Assembly (NCBI GenBank): GCA_002692965.1
Contig: NZNC01000028.1
Coordinates: forward strand, 1 to 63,785
Direction: 5' to 3'
DNA: 63,785 bases
Origin: Haliea sp.
GTDB taxonomy: Bacteria; Pseudomonadota; Gammaproteobacteria; Pseudomonadales; Halieaceae
The notes beneath the pieces were generated by a model. The model did no database searches. It was given only the letters and a program-made list of their open reading frames with translations, and was not told the origin of the DNA. Positions 57,921-63,785 of the stretch are shown here, one piece after another (within the stretch, counting starts at the first letter, position 1; each line of letters begins with the position of its first letter). Both the position numbers and the translations under genes were made by a program.

Positions 57921-59090
57921 GTGTCCACCACGCTGATGCCCACCTATTCCCGTTTGCCCGTGACTTTCAGTCGCGGCGAAGGCTCCTGGCTGTGGGACAC
58001 CGACGGACGACGCTATCTCGACGCCCTCTGTGGCATCAGCGTTACCACCCTCGGCCACGGTCACCCCGCCGTCACCCGGGCCATACAGGAACAGGCGGCT
58101 CGCCTGGTGCACACCTCCAACCTGTATCGCATCGAGGCCCAGGAGGCCCTCGGTGACAGCCTGACGGCGGCCGCCGACATGCAGCGGGTGTTCTTCTGCA
58201 ACTCCGGCGCCGAAGCCAACGAGGCGGCGATCAAGCTGGCGCGCCTGCACGGCCACCGCAAGGGTATTGAGCGCCCCGGCATCGTGGTCTTCGAGAACGC
58301 CTTTCACGGCCGCACCCTGGCCACCCTGAGCGCCACTGGCAACCGCAAGATCCAGGCGGGTTTCGAGCCCCTGGTCAGCGGCTTTGTGCGGGCACCGCTC
58401 AACGACATCGCCGCCGTGGAACAGATTGCCCAGCGCAACCCCGATGTGGTGGCCGTGCTGGTGGAGCCGATTCAGGGCGAGGGCGGTATTCGCGCCGCCA
58501 GCCCGGCATTCATGCAGGCCCTGCGCCAACTCTGCGACCAGCGCGGCTGGCTGTTGATGCTGGACGAGGTGCAGACCGGCAACGGGCGCACCGGTCACTA
58601 CTTTGCCGCCCAGGGCCTGAACCTGGAAGCCGATGTGATTACCACCGCCAAGGGCCTGGGCAACGGCGTCCCGATTGGCGCCTGCCTGGCCCGGGGCCCG
58701 GCGGCCGAGGTCTTCGGTGCCGGCCACCACGGCTCCACCTACGGTGGCAACCCGCTGGCCTGCGCCGCCGCCGGCGCCGTGGTCGAGACCATCTCCGCGC
58801 CGGGCTTTCTGGATCGGGTGCAGGCAGCCGGCGAGCGGCTGCACCGGGCGCTGTCCGACGGGCTGCGTGACTGTGAGCATGTGGCCGAACTGCGCGGCTC
58901 CGGGCTGATGCTGGGTATCGCCCTGAAACATGACTGCGGCGAACTGGTTGGCCGCGCCCTGGACGCCGGGCTCCTGATCAATGTCACCGCGGGCAACACC
59001 ATCCGCCTGCTGCCCCCCCTGACCATCAGCGACGCCGAGATCGAGGAGCTGGCCGCGCGCCTGGTTCCGCTGATCCGGGATTTCGGCTGA
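57921..59090 (+). CDS. argD: Acetylornithine aminotransferase
   Basis: A 389-residue PLP aminotransferase of arginine synthesis. PLP Lys is in [26 protein letters not shown] and [15 protein letters not shown] are class III motifs. I take the GTG at 57921, ten bases after GAGGAG; ATGs at 57903 and 57936 are alternatives. Many members also act on succinylornithine or succinyldiaminopimelate. argF follows after 23 bases, so they are probably one transcript. Confidence 0.93.
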   Translation: MSTTLMPTYSRLPVTFSRGEGSWLWDTDGRRYLDALCGISVTTLGHGHPAVTRAIQEQAARLVHTSNLYRIEAQEALGDSLTAAADMQRVFFCNSGAEANEAAIKLARLHGHRKGIERPGIVVFENAFHGRTLATLSATGNRKIQAGFEPLVSGFVRAPLNDIAAVEQIAQRNPDVVAVLVEPIQGEGGIRAASPAFMQALRQLCDQRGWLLMLDEVQTGNGRTGHYFAAQGLNLEADVITTAKGLGNGVPIGACLARGPAAEVFGAGHHGSTYGGNPLACAAAGAVVETISAPGFLDRVQAAGERLHRALSDGLRDCEHVAELRGSGLMLGIALKHDCGELVGRALDAGLLINVTAGNTIRLLPPLTISDAEIEELAARLVPLIRDFG

Positions 59091-59113
59091 CATCCTCTAC
59101 AGGTACCCAAGCC

Positions 59114-60031
59114 ATGAACACACCCAGGCACTTCCTGACCCTGCTGGATTTCTCCCCGGACGAGCTACAGGGACTTCTGAAACGCGCCAGCGAGATGAAG
59201 CGCGCCCACCGCGCCGGCGCCGACCAGCGCGACTTCCCGGGCAAGGTGCTGGCGATGATCTTTGCCAAGTCCAGCACCCGCACCCGGGTATCCTTCGAGG
59301 CGGGGATGGCGCAGCTGGGCGGGCACGCCATGTTCCTGTCGCCCCAGGACACCCAGCTCGGCCGCGGCGAGCCGATCGAGGACAGCGCCCGGGTCATCTC
59401 TTCCATGGTCGACGTGGTGATGATCCGCACCTTCGGCCACGACATCGTGGAGCGCTTTGCCGCCCACTCGTCGGTGCCCGTGATCAACGCCCTGACCGAC
59501 GACTACCACCCCTGCCAACTGCTGGCGGACATGCAGACCTGGCAGGAACACCGCGGCCCGATGGCCGGCAAGACCGCGGCCTGGGTGGGTGATGGCAACA
59601 ACATGTGCCAGTCCTACATCAACGCCGCGCGGCAGTTCGATTTCCAGCTGCGCATCGCCTGCCCCGAGGGCTTCGACCCCTCGCCGGCGCTGCTGGCCGC
59701 CAATGCCGACCGGGTGCAGCTGACCCGCGACCCCGCGGAAGCCGTGCGGGGAGCCGACCTGGTGGTCACCGACGTCTGGGCCTCCATGGGCCAGGAGGAG
59801 GAGCAGCAGGCCCGCGCCCGCGCCTTTGCCCCCTACCAAGTCAACGAGGCCCTGATGGCCCACGCTGCCAGCGATGCCCTGTACCTGCACTGCCTGCCCG
59901 CCCATCGCGGGGAGGAGATCAGCGCCGGCCTGATGGATGCGCCCGATACCGTGATCTGGGACGAGGCGGAAAACCGCCTGCACGCCCAGAAAGCCCTGCT
60001 CGAGTTCCTGCTCCGCAGCCAGGGTCACTGA
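59114..60031 (+). CDS. argF: Ornithine carbamoyltransferase
   Basis: A 305-residue enzyme making citrulline from ornithine and carbamoyl phosphate. SSTRTR binds carbamoyl phosphate, [11 protein letters not shown] and [11 protein letters not shown] bind ornithine and complete the site. Size fits the anabolic form. Follows argD; a strong hairpin closes the unit. Confidence 0.97.
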   Translation: MNTPRHFLTLLDFSPDELQGLLKRASEMKRAHRAGADQRDFPGKVLAMIFAKSSTRTRVSFEAGMAQLGGHAMFLSPQDTQLGRGEPIEDSARVISSMVDVVMIRTFGHDIVERFAAHSSVPVINALTDDYHPCQLLADMQTWQEHRGPMAGKTAAWVGDGNNMCQSYINAARQFDFQLRIACPEGFDPSPALLAANADRVQLTRDPAEAVRGADLVVTDVWASMGQEEEQQARARAFAPYQVNEALMAHAASDALYLHCLPAHRGEEISAGLMDAPDTVIWDEAENRLHAQKALLEFLLRSQGH

Positions 60032-60060
60032 CAGGCAGCCAGCCCCCTCCCCCGTCAAAT

Positions 60061-60085
60061 AACCGTGCCCTATAAGGGCACGGTT
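60061..60085 (+). terminator. Terminator after argF
   Basis: AACCGTGCCC (60061-60070) and GGGCACGGTT (60076-60085) form a perfect 10 bp stem around TATAA, followed by GCTTATG. The stem is strong while the T tract is short. It lies 30 bases past the argF stop. Confidence 0.7.
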
Positions 60086-60208
60086 GCTTATGAGAAATTA
60101 TTCGTAGAAACCGCGACCCGCGCCCCTTCCGCTGCCCCGGGGCCCGGGGGCCAGCCCCCCCGCGGCCTGCCGGGTTAGCACCTGCCTACCTCTTCACCTG
60201 CGCACAGG

Positions 60209-60217
60209 ATATCCACA
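60209..60217 (+). promoter_or_regulatory. Possible DnaA box upstream of nrdA
   Basis: ATATCCACA differs from the TTATCCACA consensus at one base. It is about 40 bases before the NrdR pair. In E. coli nrdAB is also DnaA-controlled, so the position is suggestive. Confidence 0.4.
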
Positions 60218-60256
60218 GCTCTCCCCCGGACTTGTTCGCTTGCACAGGGGCCCAGG

Positions 60257-60272
60257 TCGCATTATCTTGTAG
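60257..60272 (+). promoter_or_regulatory. NrdR box 1
   Basis: The core CATTATCTTG (60260-60269) matches eight of ten positions of the NrdR core CwAtATaTwG. Its centre is 32 bp from that of the second box, three helical turns, the standard NrdR arrangement. Confidence 0.7.
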
Positions 60273-60288
60273 GGCATTCGTCAAACCA

Positions 60289-60304
60289 CCCCAATATATT
60301 GGGT
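60289..60304 (+). promoter_or_regulatory. NrdR box 2
   Basis: CCCAATATATTGGG (60290-60303) is a perfect palindrome whose core CAATATATTG matches all ten NrdR core positions. With box 1 it should let ATP/dATP-sensing NrdR repress nrdAB. The stretch 60032-60489 otherwise holds the argF terminator and an untranslated leader of about 185 bases; I see no gene in it. Confidence 0.85.
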
Positions 60305-60489
60305 GCAGCGCGGCATTTGACACGCTGGCGCCACCGGACCGGATGGCGCGTACTGGCCCGAACGCGATAACAAGAGCGCCAGTCACAATGGGCCGCAAGC
60401 TCACAAGGATTGATACAGCACCCGTCCGGGCGGCGGGCAACCAGCAACCACAGGGAGAGGCAGGCGCAGCGGCCTGCGGGGGAAAGCGT

Positions 60490-63378
60490 ATGTACACAGA
60501 GACCAGCCCGGCCAGCACCCAGGCACCGGGGCCCGACGTCAGCGGTGAGTCGACCAGCGCCAGTGCCAGGCTGGAAGCCACCGCCCCCGGGCAGCTTCGC
60601 GTGATCAAGCGCAATGGCACGGTGGTGAGCTTCGAGGCCAGCAAGATCTCCGTGGCCATCACCAAGGCCTTTCTTGCGGTGGAGGGCGGTACCGCCGCCG
60701 CCTCCAGCCGCATCCATGAAACCGTCTCGCGCCTCACCGACCAGGTCGTGGGCACCTTCGAGCGGCGCATGTCCTCTGGTGGCACTGTGCACATCGAGGA
60801 CATCCAGGACCAGGTGGAACTGGCCCTGATGCGTGCGGGTGAACACAAGGTGGCGCGGGACTACGTGATCTATCGCGAGGAGCAGGCGCGCAAGCGCGCG
60901 GCCCGCAAGGCGCTGTCCCCCGCGGCCCAGGAAGCCGCCGGCAGCATCAGCGTGCTGCACCCGGACGGCAGCCGCCAGCCGCTGGATCTCGAGCGCCTGC
61001 ACACCCTGGTCACCGAGGCCTGCGCCGACCTCACCGACGTGTCTGCCAGCCGCATCATCGACGAGGCCCTGCGCAACCTCTACGACGGGGTCACCCGCGA
61101 CGAACTGTCCACCTCCCTGGTGATCACCGCGCGCACCTTGATCGAGCAGGATCCGAACTACAGCTACGTCGCCGCGCGTCTGCTCTGCGACACGCTCCGC
61201 GCCGAGGCGCTGCAGTTCCTGGGCGTTGCCGACGCCGCCACCCAGTCGCAGATGGACGAGCTCTACGCCCGCGCCCTGCCCGCCTACGTCGAGAAAGGTG
61301 TGGCCCTGGAGCTGCTCGACCCGGCACTGGCCGACTACGATCTCGAGCGCCTCGGGCGGGCCCTGCTGCCGGAACGCGACCTGCAATTCACCTACCTGGG
61401 CCTGCAAACCCTCTACGACCGCTATTTCATCCACAGCGAGGGGGTGCGTTTCGAGCTGCCGCAGATCTTCTTCATGCGCGTCGCCATGGGCCTGGCCCTG
61501 CGCGAGCCGGAAAAGGATGCCCGCGCCATCGAGTTCTACGAACTGCTGTCCTCCTTTGACTACATGAGCTCCACGCCGACCCTGTTCAATGCCGGCACCC
61601 TGCGCCCCCAGCTCTCCTCCTGCTACCTGACCTCGGTGCCGGACGACCTGCGCGGCATCTTCGGCGCCATCCAGGACAACGCCATGCTGTCCAAGTTCGC
61701 CGGTGGCCTGGGCAACGACTGGACCCGGGTGCGCGCGCTGGGCTCCTACATCAAGGGCACCAACGGCAAGAGCCAGGGTGTCGTGCCCTTCCTCAAGGTG
61801 GTCAATGACACCGCGGTGGCGGTCAACCAGGGCGGCAAGCGCAAGGGGGCCGTGTGCGCCTACCTGGAGACCTGGCACCTGGACATCGAGGAGTTCGTCG
61901 AGCTGCGCAAGAACACCGGCGACGACCGCCGGCGCACCCACGACATGAACACCGCGAACTGGATCCCGGACCTGTTCATGAAACGGGTTTTCGAAGATGG
62001 CGAGTGGACCCTGTTCTCCCCCAGCGATACGCCGGACCTGCACGATCTCTACGGGCGCGCTTTCGAGGAGCGCTACATCGGCTACGAGGAGCAGGCCAAG
62101 GCCGGCAAGCTCAAGCTGCACAAGACCGTGCGCGCCCAGAACCTGTGGCGCAAGATGCTGGCCATGCTGTTCGAGACCGGGCACCCCTGGATGACCTTCA
62201 AGGACCCCTGCAACCTGCGCTCCCCTCAGCAGCACGCCGGGGTGGTGCACTCCTCCAACCTGTGCACCGAGATCACCCTGAACACCAGCGACGACGAGAT
62301 CGCGGTGTGCAACCTGGGCTCCATCAACCTGCCCCAGCACATCGTCGACGGCCAGCTCGACCTGGACAAGCTGCGCAAGACCGTTCGTACCGCGGTGCGC
62401 ATGCTGGACAACGTGATCGACATCAACTACTACTCGGTGCCCCAGGCGGAGCGCTCCAACCTGCGCCACCGGCCGGTCGGCCTCGGGGTGATGGGCTTCC
62501 AGGATGCCCTCTACAAGCAACACATCGCCTACAGCTCGGATCAGGCCGTCACCTTCGCCGACCGCTCCATGGAGGCAATCAGCTACTTTGCCATCGAATC
62601 CTCCAGCGAACTGGCCGCCGAGCGCGGCAGCTACTCCAGCTACGCCGGCTCCCTGTGGAGCCAGGGCATCTTCCCCATCGATTCCCTGGACATCCTCGAG
62701 CGCGAGCGCGGCAGCGACTACCTGCAGGTGGACCGCAGCCAGACCCTGGACTGGGCGAGCCTGCGCGAGCAGGTCAAGGCGCAGGGCATGCGCAACTCCA
62801 ATGTGATGGCGATCGCCCCCACGGCGACCATCGCCAATATCACCGGCGTGTCCCAGTCGATCGAGCCGACCTACCAGAACCTCTACGTGAAATCCAACCT
62901 CTCCGGGGAGTTCACCGTGGTCAACCCCTACCTGGTGCGCGACCTCAAGGCCCGCGGCCTGTGGGACAACGTCATGGTCAATGACCTCAAGTACTACGAC
63001 GGCAGCGTGCAGGCCATCGACCGCGTGCCCGCCGATCTGAAGGCGATCTATGCCACCGCCTTCGAGGTGGAACCGCGCTGGCTGGTGGAGTCGGCGAGCC
63101 GGCGCCAGAAGTGGATCGATCAGGCCCAGTCACTCAACCTCTATATCAACAACGCCAGCGGCAAGAAGCTCGACGTGACCTACCGCATGGCCTGGTACAG
63201 CGGCCTCAAGACCACCTACTACCTGCGCTCCCTGGCGGCCACGGGCACCGAGAAGTCCACCATCAGCACCGGCAACCTGAACGCGGTTTCCGCCGGCAGC
63301 CAGACGGTGCAGGCGGCTCCCGCGCCGGTGCCGGCTGCCTGCTCCCTGGACGACCCGGACTGCGAGGCCTGCCAGTAA
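60490..63378 (+). CDS. nrdA: Class Ia ribonucleotide reductase, large subunit
   Basis: A 962-residue NrdA. Two N-terminal ATP-cones: residues about 36-140 (LRVIKRNGTVVSFEASKI) and a more divergent copy at about 152-245 (ISVLHPDGSRQPLDLERL). Catalytic residues: Cys in RPQLSSCYLTSV, the triad SNLCTEI, the radical-transfer tyrosines in TTYYLRSLA, and the C-terminal redox pair DPDCEACQ. The ATG at 60490 has GGGGGAAA ahead; a longer open frame upstream lacks similarity. Pseudomonas NrdA has a similar double-cone layout. Confidence 0.96.
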   Translation: MYTETSPASTQAPGPDVSGESTSASARLEATAPGQLRVIKRNGTVVSFEASKISVAITKAFLAVEGGTAAASSRIHETVSRLTDQVVGTFERRMSSGGTVHIEDIQDQVELALMRAGEHKVARDYVIYREEQARKRAARKALSPAAQEAAGSISVLHPDGSRQPLDLERLHTLVTEACADLTDVSASRIIDEALRNLYDGVTRDELSTSLVITARTLIEQDPNYSYVAARLLCDTLRAEALQFLGVADAATQSQMDELYARALPAYVEKGVALELLDPALADYDLERLGRALLPERDLQFTYLGLQTLYDRYFIHSEGVRFELPQIFFMRVAMGLALREPEKDARAIEFYELLSSFDYMSSTPTLFNAGTLRPQLSSCYLTSVPDDLRGIFGAIQDNAMLSKFAGGLGNDWTRVRALGSYIKGTNGKSQGVVPFLKVVNDTAVAVNQGGKRKGAVCAYLETWHLDIEEFVELRKNTGDDRRRTHDMNTANWIPDLFMKRVFEDGEWTLFSPSDTPDLHDLYGRAFEERYIGYEEQAKAGKLKLHKTVRAQNLWRKMLAMLFETGHPWMTFKDPCNLRSPQQHAGVVHSSNLCTEITLNTSDDEIAVCNLGSINLPQHIVDGQLDLDKLRKTVRTAVRMLDNVIDINYYSVPQAERSNLRHRPVGLGVMGFQDALYKQHIAYSSDQAVTFADRSMEAISYFAIESSSELAAERGSYSSYAGSLWSQGIFPIDSLDILERERGSDYLQVDRSQTLDWASLREQVKAQGMRNSNVMAIAPTATIANITGVSQSIEPTYQNLYVKSNLSGEFTVVNPYLVRDLKARGLWDNVMVNDLKYYDGSVQAIDRVPADLKAIYATAFEVEPRWLVESASRRQKWIDQAQSLNLYINNASGKKLDVTYRMAWYSGLKTTYYLRSLAATGTEKSTISTGNLNAVSAGSQTVQAAPAPVPAACSLDDPDCEACQ

Positions 63379-63417
63379 GGCGGGCCCACACTGACTGACT
63401 TGTGAGGATTTGACAGC

Positions 63418-63785
63418 ATGCTGACTTGGGACGACTACCACAGCGAAGACACCCTCAAGCCCGCGCGCCCAGCGCCGCCGCCCCCGCCGGTCGAGGACAT
63501 TCCGGCTGCGACCGCGGCCCCTTCTGCCACGGTCAGCGAGGCCGCCAACGGCCCGGCGGCGACCTCGACGGACCTCGCCGCCGCCGCGGCACAGGCTCTG
63601 GAGCAACTGGATGTAGCGCCGGGCCTGGAAGAACTGGAGATGGGCGCCGCGCGGGTCTCGGTGGACGAGAAGGCGATGATCAACGCCCGCGCCGACCTCA
63701 ACCAGCTGGTGCCCTTCAAGTACGACTGGGCCTGGCAAAAATACCTGGACGGCTGCGCCAACCACTGGATGCCCCAGGAAATCAA
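63418..63785 (+). CDS. nrdB: Ribonucleotide reductase small subunit (partial)
   Basis: Starts with ATG at 63418, 39 bases after nrdA, and runs off the window after about 122 codons. Residues 1-85 are a Pro/Ala/Glu-rich extension ([11 protein letters not shown], then a PPPPP run). From about residue 88 it becomes typical Nrd[36 protein letters not shown]. The di-iron and tyrosyl radical residues lie beyond the edge. Supplies the radical to NrdA. Confidence 0.93.
   Translation, partial: MLTWDDYHSEDTLKPARPAPPPPPVEDIPAATAAPSATVSEAANGPAATSTDLAAAAAQALEQLDVAPGLEELEMGAARVSVDEKAMINARADLNQLVPFKYDWAWQKYLDGCANHWMPQEI

Noticed and set aside
60232-60489. N-terminal extension of NrdA from 60232
   Set aside because: It would include the NrdR box region as coding sequence; the ATG at 60490 has a clear ribosome site.
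60262-62523. A 753-codon minus-strand frame opposite nrdA
   Set aside because: It mirrors nrdA codon structure, has a Val/Gly/Gln/His-rich shadow composition and no recognisable domain.

Overview
The window is chromosomal DNA of a high-G+C gammaproteobacterium. Gene order in several blocks matches Pseudomonas: aspS-yebC-ruvCAB-ybgC-tolQRAB-pal-cpoB-queE-queC-tRNA-Lys; proA-nadD-rsfS-rlmH-mrdA-rodA-mltB-rlpA-dacA-ybeD-lipB; and bfd/bfr-grxD-argF. The mix with a seven-gene glycogen operon, a RegBA redox pair and a fatty acid desaturase could fit a marine Cellvibrionales/Halieaceae-type organism. That placement is inference. Almost every gene belongs to a recognisable core family; the accessory part is the left 2.8 kb.

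Left edge (1-2835): one end of an integrative element, inserted at the 3' end of tRNA-Lys(UUU). It has two different tyrosine recombinases with a small excisionase-like protein between them. Upstream is a roughly 570-base non-coding stretch that starts with a good sigma70 promoter and is packed with more than a dozen short inverted repeats. This is the least explained sequence here.

2836-15.5 kb (minus strand): tRNA-Lys, queuosine genes queC and queE, the Tol-Pal envelope system with unusual TolA and Pal linkers, RuvABC preceded by a LexA box, YebC, a probably non-discriminating AspRS, a zinc-ribbon protein and an HU protein with a histone H1-like tail.

15.7-30.5 kb: proS, a lytic transglycosylase, a divergent AraC/LuxR regulator pair beside a glutamine-synthetase-like ligase, an EEP phosphatase-family protein, a fatty acid desaturase, glutathione peroxidase, release factor 3 and an RND efflux pair.

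30.5-43.6 kb (minus): malQ-glgB-glgX-glgP-glgC-pgm-glgA, tightly packed and mostly overlapping, covering glycogen synthesis and breakdown. Divergent from it is regB-regA.

45.5-55.3 kb (minus): the proA-to-lipB block for proline synthesis, NAD synthesis, ribosome maturation, the rod-shape elongation machinery and lipoate transfer.

55.4-63.8 kb: Fur-boxed bfd and bfr, uspE, grxD, argD-argF behind a promoter plus terminator-like hairpin, and nrdA-nrdB behind a textbook NrdR box pair. nrdB runs off the right edge.
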